Below are positions 57,204 to 64,000 of a stretch of DNA of 64,000 nucleotides, one piece after another; the first letter of the stretch is position 1; each line of letters opens with the position of its first letter. Under the pieces are notes generated by a model. The model was given only the letters and a program-made list of their open reading frames with translations, was not told the DNA's origin and searched no databases. The stretch comes from Actinomadura_C alba (lineage in GTDB: Bacteria; Actinomycetota; Actinomycetes; Streptosporangiales; Streptosporangiaceae), in assembly GCF_039530285.1 (NCBI RefSeq), contig NZ_BAAAOK010000011.1, forward strand, positions 248,001 through 312,000, written 5' to 3'. Position numbers and translations under genes: made by a program.

Positions 57204-58001
57204 TCAGTCGCGCCAGCGCCAGGCGTGGTCGACGGGGCCGATGCCCGAGCCGAGCGGGAAACCACGCTCGATCGCTCCGGTGACGTACTCCTTGGCCTTG
57301 CCCACCGCACCCGGCACGTCCTCTCCGAGGGCCAGATACGAGGCGGTGGCCGAGGCCAGCGTGCAGCCGGTGCCGTGCGTGTGCAGGTTGTCGTGCCGGG
57401 CCGCCGAGAAGTGGTACTCACGGGTTCCGTCGAACAGCAGGTCGACCGGCTCGCCCGGCAGGTGACCGCCCTTGACCAGCACCCACCGCGGGCCGAGCGC
57501 CCACACCGCCTCGGCGGCCTCGCGCAGCCCCGACTCGTCGACGACCTTGATCCCGGTGAGCTGCTCGACCTCCCAGAGATTCGGCGTCACCACGGTGGCG
57601 ACCGGCAGCAGGGCGGTGCGCACCGCGTCGACGGCGTCGGCGGCGAGCAGCGAGTCGCCGTGCTTGGACACGCCGACGGGGTCGACGACGACCGGCGCCT
57701 CGGCGTCCGCGAGGACCTGCGCCACCGTCTCGACCAGCTCGGCCGAGGCGAGCATGCCGGTCTTGATCGCCTCGGCCCCGATGTCACCTAGCACGGAGTC
57801 GAGCTGGGCCCGTACGGCCTCGGCCGGCAGTTCCCAGTAGCCCTGGACGCCCACGGAGTTCTGCGCCGTCACCGCGGCGATGACGCTCATTCCGTGCACG
57901 CCGAGAGCCAGCATCGTCTTCAGGTCCGCCTGGATCCCGGCACCGCCACCGGAGTCGGATCCGGCCACGGTGAGCACCCGCGGAGGGGTCGGTCGCGCCA
58001 T
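57204..58001 (-). CDS. thiD: Hydroxymethylpyrimidine/phosphomethylpyrimidine kinase
   Basis: 265 residues. Ribokinase-like fold: TVAGSDSGGGAGIQADLKTM at the start, VVVDPVGVSKHGDSLL, VVTPNLWEVEQLTG and NLHTHGTGCTLASATASYLA with the anion hole and catalytic base region. It makes HMP-PP for thiamine. ATG 58001. thiL lies 800 bases away on the same strand, making a local thiamine cluster interrupted by a CBM2 protein. Confidence 0.97.
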   Translation of the reverse strand: MARPTPPRVLTVAGSDSGGGAGIQADLKTMLALGVHGMSVIAAVTAQNSVGVQGYWELPAEAVRAQLDSVLGDIGAEAIKTGMLASAELVETVAQVLADAEAPVVVDPVGVSKHGDSLLAADAVDAVRTALLPVATVVTPNLWEVEQLTGIKVVDESGLREAAEAVWALGPRWVLVKGGHLPGEPVDLLFDGTREYHFSAARHDNLHTHGTGCTLASATASYLALGEDVPGAVGKAKEYVTGAIERGFPLGSGIGPVDHAWRWRD

Positions 58002-58082
58002 GGCAGCCAGCCTAGAGCCTGCGGCCGGGCTCGAAGATCCCGGAGGCCGTCCGCCGGAGGGCCCCGGCGTTGGCCGCCCGCG

Positions 58083-58697
58083 TCAGTCGAGCGTGCAGGC
58101 GACCCCGTTGAAACGGCACGTCGACGGCTTGCTGGCCGCACCCTCGGCGGTGAAGATCACCTTGACCGACCGGCCGGGGGCGATCGTCGGCGAGTGCGCC
58201 GGGTTCCGCACGGTCGCGACCCTGCCGGGCTGGACCAGCACGACGTTCGTCGCCCCGATGACCTGGGCGTTCGGGATCTGGAACCGCAGGGTCCAGCCGT
58301 TGATCGGCTGCGTCCCGTGGTTGGCGATCGTCGCCGTGGCCCGAAAGCCCGTGGACGACCGCGAGGTGGCCCGGAACGCGATGGTCACCGCGCTCGAACG
58401 CTCCGCGCGGCTGGTCCGGTCGTCCGCCCCACGCCGGTTCGCGCTGTCCTGTGCCTGGGCCTGCGGCCGGTCGGCGACCGCCGGGGTTCCACCCGCGAAG
58501 TTCAGCGAAATCTGTGAGGTGCTCCATGCGGCCGTGACGACGCCGATGGCGCCGATGCCGGCGATCGCCGGCAGCAACGGCACTTTCGTGACCCAGCCCA
58601 TGCGCCGCCCCTGTTGCGGCGGTTCGGTGATCGCGTCACCCGTGAGGTCAGCGTCCTCGGGGTCAAGGTCATCCGCGAGTTTGGTGTGTCGTCCCAT
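58083..58697 (-). CDS. Membrane-anchored CBM2-like (cellulose-binding fold) protein
   Basis: 204 residues. A charged cytoplasmic N terminus (GRHTKLADDLDPEDADLTGD), one membrane helix (about 45-62: VPLLPAIAGIGAIGVVTAAW) and an exterior domain (about 110-204) that resembles family 2 carbohydrate modules: TGFRATATIANHGTQPINGW, TLRFQIPNAQVIGATN and a paired Cys near the end (CRFNGVACTLD). It might bind wall or environmental polysaccharide. ATG 58697. Placed between thiD and thiL without obvious pathway link. Confidence 0.78.
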   Translation of the reverse strand: MGRHTKLADDLDPEDADLTGDAITEPPQQGRRMGWVTKVPLLPAIAGIGAIGVVTAAWSTSQISLNFAGGTPAVADRPQAQAQDSANRRGADDRTSRAERSSAVTIAFRATSRSSTGFRATATIANHGTQPINGWTLRFQIPNAQVIGATNVVLVQPGRVATVRNPAHSPTIAPGRSVKVIFTAEGAASKPSTCRFNGVACTLD

Positions 58698-58789
58698 CCC
58701 GTCCTCTTCGGTCCCAGGATGTATACCAAATCCGCACCAAGAGTGCCTACAAGACAAGCAATACTTGAACCGCGAATCACCACATTTCA

Positions 58790-59713
58790 CTAGCGGAAAT
58801 GATCCCAACCGCCGGTTGCGTACGCTTCGCCGTCGACGGTCAGACCGGTCCCCTCCGTCACCTGGCCGATCACCCGCCAGGTCTCGGGCAGGGCGACCCC
58901 GGCCGGGAACGTGCCCGCGAACGCGTGGTCCTCTCCCCCGGTCAGCACATGCCGCAGGCCGCGCGCTCCGAGGACGGCGGGCACCGGGAGCGACGACGTG
59001 TCCAGATCGATCCGGACGCCGCTCGCCGCCGCGACGTGCCCGAGGTCCTGCACCAGACCGTCGCTGACGTCGAGCAGTGCCGTGGCGCCCAACCGCGCCG
59101 CCTCGGGACCCGCGTCGTACGGCGGCAGCGGGCGGCGGTGCGCGGCGATCAGTTCGGCCGGCTCCGTACGCTCGGCGGAGAGCAGTTCCAGCCCGGCGGC
59201 GGCGAAGCCGAGCCGGCCCCGCACCGCCACCCGGTCGCCGGGACGGGCTCCTGAGCGGGTGAGCGGCCGGGCCCCGCCGAGATCACCCAGCGCGGTGACC
59301 GCGAGGACGACCAGCGGAGCCCGTACGACGTCGCCGCCGACCACCGAGGCCCCGACCACGGCGCACTCGTCGCGCAGCCCGTCGGTGAGCTCCTCGGCCC
59401 AGGCGACCTCGGTCTCGGGCGGGGCCGCGAATCCGACCAGCAGCGCCGTCGGGCGCGCCCCCATCGCCGCCACGTCGGCCAGATTCTGCGCCGCCGCCTT
59501 CCGCCCCACGTCGTAGGCGCTGGACCAGTCAGGGCGGAAATGACGGCCCTCGACCAGCAGATCCGACGTGGCGACGACCCGGCCGTCCGGCGCGCGGACG
59601 ATCGCCGCGTCATCCCCCGGCCCGAGGTCGACGTCCGGTCCCTGCGTGAGACGCTGTGAAATACGAGCGATTAGTCCGAACTCGCCCAGATCCCCGATCG
59701 TGATAGCCCACAC
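58790..59713 (-). CDS. thiL: Thiamine-monophosphate kinase
   Basis: 307 residues. ITIGDLGEFGLIARISQRL at the start; metal and ATP sites in GPGDDAAIVRAPDGRVVATS, DLLVEGRHFRPDW, AQNLADVAAMGARP and ALLDVSDGLVQDLGHVA with GGEDHAFAGTF. It phosphorylates TMP to TPP. GTG 59713 gives the family start; GGAGG overlaps it, an unusual position, so the true start codon remains slightly uncertain. Confidence 0.95.
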   Translation of the reverse strand: MWAITIGDLGEFGLIARISQRLTQGPDVDLGPGDDAAIVRAPDGRVVATSDLLVEGRHFRPDWSSAYDVGRKAAAQNLADVAAMGARPTALLVGFAAPPETEVAWAEELTDGLRDECAVVGASVVGGDVVRAPLVVLAVTALGDLGGARPLTRSGARPGDRVAVRGRLGFAAAGLELLSAERTEPAELIAAHRRPLPPYDAGPEAARLGATALLDVSDGLVQDLGHVAAASGVRIDLDTSSLPVPAVLGARGLRHVLTGGEDHAFAGTFPAGVALPETWRVIGQVTEGTGLTVDGEAYATGGWDHFR

Positions 59714-59773
59714 CTCCGTGAAGACACGGTACGGTGGCCGACGGACGGGACAAACTACGCCCTGGAGGACGTG

Positions 59774-60007
59774 ATGGTGCAGGCCTACATCCTCATCCAG
59801 ACCGAGGTCGGCAAGGCCGCGGACGTGGCCCGTGAGATCTCCGGCATCTCCGGTGTCAAGCAGGCGGAGGACGTCACCGGTCCCTATGACGTGATCGTGC
59901 GGGCGGAGGCGCACAATGTGGATGATCTCGGCAAGCTCGTCGTCGCGCAGATTCAGGGCGTCGACGGCATCACGCGTACTCTCACCTGCCCGATCGTCCA
60001 TATCTGA
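59774..60007 (+). CDS. Lrp/AsnC ligand-binding (RAM) domain protein
   Basis: 77 residues: VQAYILIQTEVGKAADVARE, GVKQAEDVTGPYDVIVRAEA and a strand-rich end, a stand-alone RAM (ACT-like) domain without a DNA-binding part. Such proteins form rings that bind amino acids. Divergent from thiL, with GGAGG just upstream; ATG 59774 is preferred to the GTG at 59771. The same thiL-RAM-DUF3515 order is seen in Streptomyces. Confidence 0.92.
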   Translation: MVQAYILIQTEVGKAADVAREISGISGVKQAEDVTGPYDVIVRAEAHNVDDLGKLVVAQIQGVDGITRTLTCPIVHI

Positions 60008-60042
60008 CTCCACCGTACGCAGGGTGCGGTAGGAGTTCCGAG

Positions 60043-60504
60043 ATGCGGAGGGCCGCCGCGGTTCTGACGGTGCTGGCGTTGTCGCCGGCACTGCTGGCGG
60101 GCGGCTGCGCGGGTGGCGCCGTCCAGGTACCCGTGCCCCGCCCGGACGCCGCGACGGCCCGGGTCTGCGAAGGCCTGCGACTGCCGGCCGAACTGCACGG
60201 CCAGTCCCGGCGGTCGACCGCGCCGAAGTCCCCGCTGATCACCGCGTGGGGCTCCCCCGCGATCGCGGTGCGCTGCGGGGTCGCCCGCCCGTCCGCCATG
60301 GTCCCGACGTCGCAGCTGCTGACGATCAATGGCGTCGACTGGTTCGGGCAGCCCATGGACCGGCCCACGACGTTCACGGCCGTGGGCCGGCAGGCCTACG
60401 TCGAGGTCACCGTGCCGGCCGCCTACGAGCCGGCCGCCGAGGTGCTCAACGAGCTGACCGGCGTGATCAAGACCCTCCGTCCCAAACCCGACGGCGAACT
60501 CTGA
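60043..60504 (+). CDS. DUF3515 lipoprotein
   Basis: 153 residues. Signal peptide with lipobox LLAGGC, so a membrane-anchored lipoprotein. The core (WGSPAIAVRCGVARP, VNGVDW-like TINGVDWFGQP and VEVTVPAAYEPAAEVLNELT) matches DUF3515, an actinobacterial family found beside thiL; function unknown. AGGAG precedes the ATG. A terminator follows. Confidence 0.93.
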   Translation: MRRAAAVLTVLALSPALLAGGCAGGAVQVPVPRPDAATARVCEGLRLPAELHGQSRRSTAPKSPLITAWGSPAIAVRCGVARPSAMVPTSQLLTINGVDWFGQPMDRPTTFTAVGRQAYVEVTVPAAYEPAAEVLNELTGVIKTLRPKPDGEL

Positions 60505-60521
60505 GGCGACGGCCCCTCGAC

Positions 60522-60555
60522 GCGACCCGGCACGACTCCCGGCGCGCCGGGTCGC
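60522..60555 (+). terminator. Terminator after DUF3515 gene
   Basis: Perfect 10-bp inverted repeat GCGACCCGGC / GCCGGGTCGC with a 14-nt loop, 17 bases after the stop codon. No T-run. Confidence 0.7.
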
Positions 60556-60743
60556 TGGGCAGGCCCGTAAGGGGTCACGAGTGCCCGAGGACGCCGTGCG
60601 GCCGGTACGGCGCCTCCAACCGGGCGAATAATCCGTTGCGCCGGTGCCGCGACCGCTGGCACCGTGGGGGTCGTTCGCCCGCCCGGTCCGCCCGGCGACA
60701 GGGCGACCCGAGGTTTCCGAGACATCGCGGAGGAGGACCGGCC

Positions 60744-60818
60744 ATGGCCATGGAGCAGCTTCGCTATCGACTGCGCCCGGCGCTTCTCGCCCGCCGCGGC
60801 CGGCCCGTCGCCCACTGA
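60744..60818 (+). CDS. Micro-ORF with strong ribosome binding site (24 aa)
   Basis: An ATG preceded by GGAGGAGGA at about six bases. It encodes MAMEQLRYRLRPALLARRGR and four more residues. The site strength is unusual for a random frame, and it ends 70 bases before the first tRNA-like gene. It contains four leucine codons of three kinds; whether it is a leader peptide, a small basic protein or chance is open. Confidence 0.3.
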   Translation: MAMEQLRYRLRPALLARRGRPVAH

Positions 60819-60888
60819 GGCACTTCCCTCGCCCGGGCACGACGCCGCTTCCCGCCGCGCCGCCGCGAGCAGCGCCCGCTTCACCCGC

Positions 60889-60966
60889 GCGGCTCTATCC
60901 CAGCTGGCAAGAGGAACCGTTCTCAGGAAACGGAAGAGCCGGGTTCGAATCCCGGGAGCCGCACCA
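60889..60966 (+). tRNA. tRNA-like gene, anticodon CAG (Leu by code), short variable loop
   Basis: A full cloverleaf: acceptor GCGGCTC/GAGCCGC, anticodon stem CCGTT/AACGG with loop CTCAGGA, T arm CCGGG-TTCGAAT-CCCGG, and an encoded CCA end. The variable loop has only five bases, whereas bacterial tRNA-Leu is class II with a long arm, so a CAG anticodon here is odd. The D stem has just three pairs. It may be a specialised, recently evolved or non-translational tRNA. Confidence 0.75.
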
Positions 60967-60992
60967 TTCCCGTTCCACAACTGATGACCTAT

Positions 60993-61065
60993 GCCCCCGT
61001 GGTCCAAATGGCAGAGGCGCTGGCCCGAGGAGCCAGATGTGCGGGTTCGAATCCCGCCGGGGGTA
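60993..61065 (+). tRNA. tRNA-like gene, anticodon GAG (Leu by code), C33 and short variable loop
   Basis: Acceptor GCCCCCG/CGGGGGT (one G-T pair), anticodon stem CTGGC/GCCAG with loop CCGAGGA, T arm GCGGG-TTCGAAT-CCCGC. The D-arm (GGTCCAAATGGCAGAGGCGC) resembles tRNA-Leu, but the variable loop has four bases, and position 33 is C instead of the nearly universal U. No CCA is encoded (ACG follows). A functional elongator is doubtful. Confidence 0.65.
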
Positions 61066-61092
61066 CGAAACGGACTCTCGCGAGTCCGGTGA

Positions 61093-61175
61093 GGGGCGGC
61101 GCCGACGTGGGAGAGTCGGGCTCGGCTGTAAACCGGGTGCCATGTGCTGAGTGGGTTCGAATCCCACCCGCCCCA
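61093..61175 (+). tRNA. tRNA-Tyr-like gene (anticodon GTA), class II
   Basis: Acceptor GGGGCGG/CCGCCCC, D stem CCGA/TCGG, anticodon stem CTCGG/CCGGG with loop CTGTAAA, a 13-base variable arm, and T arm GTGGG-TTCGAAT-CCCAC. Anticodon and long variable arm agree with bacterial tRNA-Tyr. Position 8 is C rather than U and no CCA is encoded, so it is also somewhat unusual. The main Tyr tRNA may be elsewhere. Confidence 0.72.
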
Positions 61176-61396
61176 CCGGCGCGACGACGGCGCCGCCGTC
61201 GTGAATTTCGCGATCTCGGGCACGACGGCGCCCAAGTGCGCCCGGTCCGCGTGGACTTAGTAGATCATGGTGGTGCGCCGCGCATGTCGTGCCCGCACCG
61301 ATGGTGCGGATCTGTGGGGCACGCACGGCTGATGATGTTGCCCTGGTTTCTTCGGCCGGTCTCGCTGACAGCGGCCAACCCCTTCGGAGGCGCTTC

Positions 61397-62653
61397 GTGG
61401 TCCCCTTCCAGTTCCCTGTACCTGGAGAGCCCGTCCCGCACACTCTCGCCCGGCTCAGGGAGATCGGTCCGGTCGTCCCCCTGGAGCTCCCGGGCAATGT
61501 CAGCGCCTGGGCGGTGACCAACTACGCCGCTCTGGCCGAACTGCTCGCCAACGACAACAAGCTGGTCTCCAGGAACCCCAGGCACTGGTCGGCCCTCCGG
61601 AACGGGGAGATTCCCGCGGACTGGCCGTTGCGCCCGCTCATCGAGGGCGAGCATCTCCAGGTCCTGGACGGCGTCGACCACCGGCGGCTGCGGACGCTGG
61701 TATCCCGCGCCTTCACCGCGTCACGCGTCGAGGCGCTGGCACCCCGGGTCGAAGAGATGGTGACCGATCTCGTCGATGAGGTCGTCGCGGCCGGTGACGG
61801 GGTCGACCTGGTCTCCGCCTTCACCGAGCCGCTGCCGATGTCGGTGATCTGCGAGCTGTACGGCGTGCCCGAACCAGAGCGGCCCCAGCTCCGGGCCTGG
61901 GCCAACACGATGATCTCGCACACCAGCACCGGGGAGCAGACCGCCGCGGCCAACCGTGACATGCTCGCGTACCTGGCCGAGCACGTGGAACGAAAGCGCC
62001 GCGACCCGGGAGACGACCTCACGACCGGGCTGGTCCGCGCGCAGGACGAGGGCGACCAACTGTCCGGCTCCGAGCTGGTGACCAATCTCTGGCTGATGAT
62101 CATCGCCGGCCACGAGACCACCGTGCACATGCTCGGGCACGCCATCGTGGCGCTGTGCACCCATCCGGAGCAGCGTGCCCTCGCGGTGGCGGAGAACCTC
62201 TGGCCGCAGGTGGTGGAGGAGACCCTCCGCCACCGCACGTCCGTGAAAACCAGCCCGTTCCGGTACGCGATGACGGACGTGAACCTCGCGGGGACGGACA
62301 TCCCCGCCGGTGACGCGATGCTGGTCTGCTACGGAGGAGCGGGCACCGACACCGACCGGTACGGCGAGGACGCGGACCGGTTCGACATCACGCGGGAGGA
62401 CAAGGGGCACCTGGCCTTCGGCTACGGCCCGCACTTCTGCATCGGCGCGCCGCTCGCCCGGCTCGAAGGCCGGATCGGTCTCCCGGCACTGTTCAACCGG
62501 CTACCCGGTCTGCGACTGGCCGTCGACGCCGACCACATTCCCTACTCGCCGTCCTTCATCACCTACGGCCCGCTGTCCCTGCCCGTGAATCTCGGCCTTG
62601 CCGCGGATCGGACTCCGGAGCGCGCCGGCCCGAGCCGGTATAGGACCCGGTAG
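61397..62653 (+). CDS. Cytochrome P450, CYP154-like
   Basis: 418 residues from GTG 61397, which has a perfect GGAGG six bases upstream. I helix MIIAGHETTVHMLGHA, K helix ExxR in VVEETLRHRTSV, and heme loop LAFGYGPHFCIGAPLARLEG with the Cys ligand. The pattern RHWSALRNGEIPADWPL and MTDVNLAGTDIPAGDAMLV resembles CYP154 enzymes, which in Streptomyces accompany CYP157 in conservons. Substrate unknown; CYP154s oxidise steroids and other hydrophobics in vitro. Confidence 0.92.
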   Translation: MVPFQFPVPGEPVPHTLARLREIGPVVPLELPGNVSAWAVTNYAALAELLANDNKLVSRNPRHWSALRNGEIPADWPLRPLIEGEHLQVLDGVDHRRLRTLVSRAFTASRVEALAPRVEEMVTDLVDEVVAAGDGVDLVSAFTEPLPMSVICELYGVPEPERPQLRAWANTMISHTSTGEQTAAANRDMLAYLAEHVERKRRDPGDDLTTGLVRAQDEGDQLSGSELVTNLWLMIIAGHETTVHMLGHAIVALCTHPEQRALAVAENLWPQVVEETLRHRTSVKTSPFRYAMTDVNLAGTDIPAGDAMLVCYGGAGTDTDRYGEDADRFDITREDKGHLAFGYGPHFCIGAPLARLEGRIGLPALFNRLPGLRLAVDADHIPYSPSFITYGPLSLPVNLGLAADRTPERAGPSRYRTR

Positions 62654-62721
62654 AGGACCGGGCCGAAGGCGACCCCGGCACTGTCCGCCGTGGGGGCCGT
62701 CGGCCGGCATGACCCACGGCA

Positions 62722-62760
62722 CGGATCCCGCCGGATCGGCTCCGGCGGGATCCGACTTTT
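62722..62760. terminator. Bidirectional terminator between the two P450 genes
   Basis: Perfect 14-bp stem CGGATCCCGCCGGA / TCCGGCGGGATCCG with a 5-nt loop, followed on the plus strand by ACTTTT. It lies between the convergent stop codons at 62653 and 62762. Confidence 0.9.
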
Positions 62761-62761
62761 G

Positions 62762-64000
62762 TCAGGAGGGGCTGAACGTGACCGGCAGCGTGGACAGGCC
62801 GCGTATCTGAAAGGACGGCCGCCAAACGAGGTCGTCGGCGGCCACCGCCAACGTCACGTCCGGGAGCCGGTCCAGGAGCACCTCGACGGCGGCCTGCGCG
62901 ATGACCTCGGCGAGCTCGGGCGCCGGGTGCGGGCACCCGTGCGGGCCATGGCCGAACGCCATATGGGCGTGATTTCCGGCGGACCCGGAGAAGAGGTCGG
63001 TCCGCACCTCGGGATCGGCGTTGGCGCCGGCCAAGCCCAGGATGAGCGCGTCACCGGCCCGGATGTGCTGCCCTCCCAGCTCGGTGCCCTGAGCGGCCCA
63101 CCGCCCGATACTGTTCTGGCCGGGAGTGTCCTCCCACAGCACCTCGTTCAACGCCTGGCCGACGCTGCGGCGGCCTCCGGAGAGATTCACGGAGAACCGG
63201 TCATCGGTCAGCATCAGCCGCAGAGTGTTCCCGATCCAGTTGGCAGTGGGATCCTGCCCCGCGACCATCAGCAACAGCAGATCCTGGATCAGCTCGTCGT
63301 CGCTGAGCCCGGCGGGGTGCGCCAGCATACGAGAGGGCACATCCGGACCGGGGTGGGCCCGCTTGCTCTCCAGCAGCCGCCCCATCGTGGCGGCGAACCG
63401 CTGATGGGCCTCGGCGGCACCCTCGCCGCCGTCCAACGCCGCGCTCACATCCCGTACTAGGGCCGGCGTCTCGGACCCGGGCATACCGAACAGCCCGGCG
63501 ACGGCCACCAGCGGCATCCGGTGGGCGTACTCCCGCATCAGGTCGACCTCACCGCGGCCCGCGAACGCGTCGATCAGTGAGTCGGCGATCCGCTCGCATC
63601 GAGCCTTGAGCTCGAACTGGTCGACGGCGGCGAGGGCATCACTGATGGCCTCGGCCCGCCGCTGGTGCTCGGCCCCCTCGGTGAACAGCACTGAAGGTTG
63701 ATAACCGACGAACGCCATGAGGGGCCAGTCGGGCGGGATCTGATCCCAGGCGTTCCACCGGCGGGAGTCGCGGGCGAAGAGCTGCGGATTGCCGAGCATG
63801 TAGTGGAGCTCTCGGTACCCGATCACGAGCCACGCGGGGACGTTGCCCTCGAGCAGAACCGGGACGACCGGCCCATGCTGCCGCCTCATCTCCCGGTACA
63901 ACTCGGCCGGGTTCTCCTGGTAACGCGGTCCGTACAGCGGCATGGCATTCGCGTGGGCCGGACACCCCGGGGGCGGCGTCGCTCCAGAGGACGACTGCGA
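62762..64000 (-). CDS. Cytochrome P450, CYP157-like, lacking ExxR; 5' end beyond window
   Basis: At least 413 codons are open to the edge. An ATG at 63943 exists, but the preceding in-frame codons read GCPAHANAM, the usual N-terminal motif of CYP157-type P450s, so the true start probably lies outside. I helix LLLMVAGQDPTANW; heme loop MAFGHGPHGCPHPAPELAE with the Cys ligand. In the K helix the expected ExxR is EVLW (residues 267-270 from 63943), as in CYP157 proteins, known for loss of ExxR. It forms a pair with the CYP154-like gene; conservon genes cvnA-D may follow off the edge. Confidence 0.9.
   Translation of the reverse strand, partial: SQSSSGATPPPGCPAHANAMPLYGPRYQENPAELYREMRRQHGPVVPVLLEGNVPAWLVIGYRELHYMLGNPQLFARDSRRWNAWDQIPPDWPLMAFVGYQPSVLFTEGAEHQRRAEAISDALAAVDQFELKARCERIADSLIDAFAGRGEVDLMREYAHRMPLVAVAGLFGMPGSETPALVRDVSAALDGGEGAAEAHQRFAATMGRLLESKRAHPGPDVPSRMLAHPAGLSDDELIQDLLLLMVAGQDPTANWIGNTLRLMLTDDRFSVNLSGGRRSVGQALNEVLWEDTPGQNSIGRWAAQGTELGGQHIRAGDALILGLAGANADPEVRTDLFSGSAGNHAHMAFGHGPHGCPHPAPELAEVIAQAAVEVLLDRLPDVTLAVAADDLVWRPSFQIRGLSTLPVTFSPS

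Larger units (their letters stand above)
60505..60888. other. Intergenic region between DUF3515 gene and tRNA array
   Basis: 384 bases with a terminator at the left, one micro-ORF with a strong ribosome binding site (60744-60818), and a GC-rich stretch before the first tRNA-like gene. No longer gene is supported. Long minus-strand frames that cross the tRNA genes are antisense artefacts. Confidence 0.55.

Noticed and set aside
60423..61235. Minus-strand frame across the tRNA genes with GWDSNP/GIRTR-like text
   Set aside because: This peptide pattern is the translated antisense of tRNA T arms, a common false gene.
61267..61332. 21-codon ORF upstream of the CYP154-like gene as a possible P450-modified peptide precursor
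   Set aside because: No ribosome binding site, and its core does not match known P450-linked patterns (for example the short Tyr-x-His type). The P450 itself fits CYP154 rather than peptide cross-linking enzymes.
1..64000. CRISPR array or insertion sequence
   Set aside because: The tandem repeats seen (14, 15 and 18 bp) have no unique spacers of CRISPR size and no cas genes; no transposase was found.

Overview
The window comes from a high-GC actinomycete. The order and products of the chromosomal genes (dprA, DUF2469, rnhB, lepB, rplS, trmD, rimM, KH protein, rpsP, ffh, glnD, glnB/K, amt, ftsY, smc, acyP, fpg, rnc, rpmF, DUF177, coaD, rsmD, recG, DAK2, rpmB, thiD, thiL, DUF3515) match the block conserved across Mycobacterium and Streptomyces. 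A CYP154/CYP157-type P450 pair at the right edge fits a Streptosporangiales- or Streptomyces-like organism; the family assignment is inference only.

1-19866 is the right part of an integrated temperate actinophage. Nearly all its genes lie on the minus strand in tightly overlapping ATGA/TGATG units. Read from the repressor end leftwards they are: a Cro/C1-type regulator, small early genes (including a protein with an RNA polymerase alpha-CTD-like domain), a recombination module (PD-(D/E)XK exonuclease, ERF annealing protein, RusA), an Lsr2-like protein, WhiB, a sliding clamp, a replication-initiation-like protein, a HNH endonuclease, and then small and large terminase. Portal and structural genes should lie off the left edge. 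A divergent control region (16747-16915) separates these from two plus-strand genes, and a large serine integrase closes the element. The right junction is inside comM (yifB); the 5' part of comM should lie at the other prophage end, outside the window.

19867-34910 is housekeeping: truncated comM, dprA, then a minus-strand series for RNase HII, signal peptidase, ribosomal proteins L19 and S16, tRNA and ribosome maturation, SRP (ffh, ftsY) and nitrogen control (amt-glnK-glnD). A GlnR-like box array lies upstream of amt.

35100-40955 is an accessory island between ftsY and smc: a lipoprotein, a SARP/BTAD regulator, a secreted GH16 enzyme, a NarL-type two-component system, and a predicted membrane-spanning HTH protein with a beta-trefoil exterior.

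40959-60504 returns to the conserved block: smc, acylphosphatase, Fpg, RNase III with a long hairpin between rpmF and rnc, L32, CoaD, RsmD, an LPXTG-anchored protein, a HEAT-repeat protein, RecG, a DAK2-domain protein, L28, ThiD, a membrane-anchored CBM2 protein, ThiL, a RAM-domain protein and a DUF3515 lipoprotein.

60505-64000 holds three unusual tRNA-like genes (anticodons CAG, GAG, GTA) and two convergent P450 genes. The second P450 lacks the K-helix ExxR motif and runs off the right edge.
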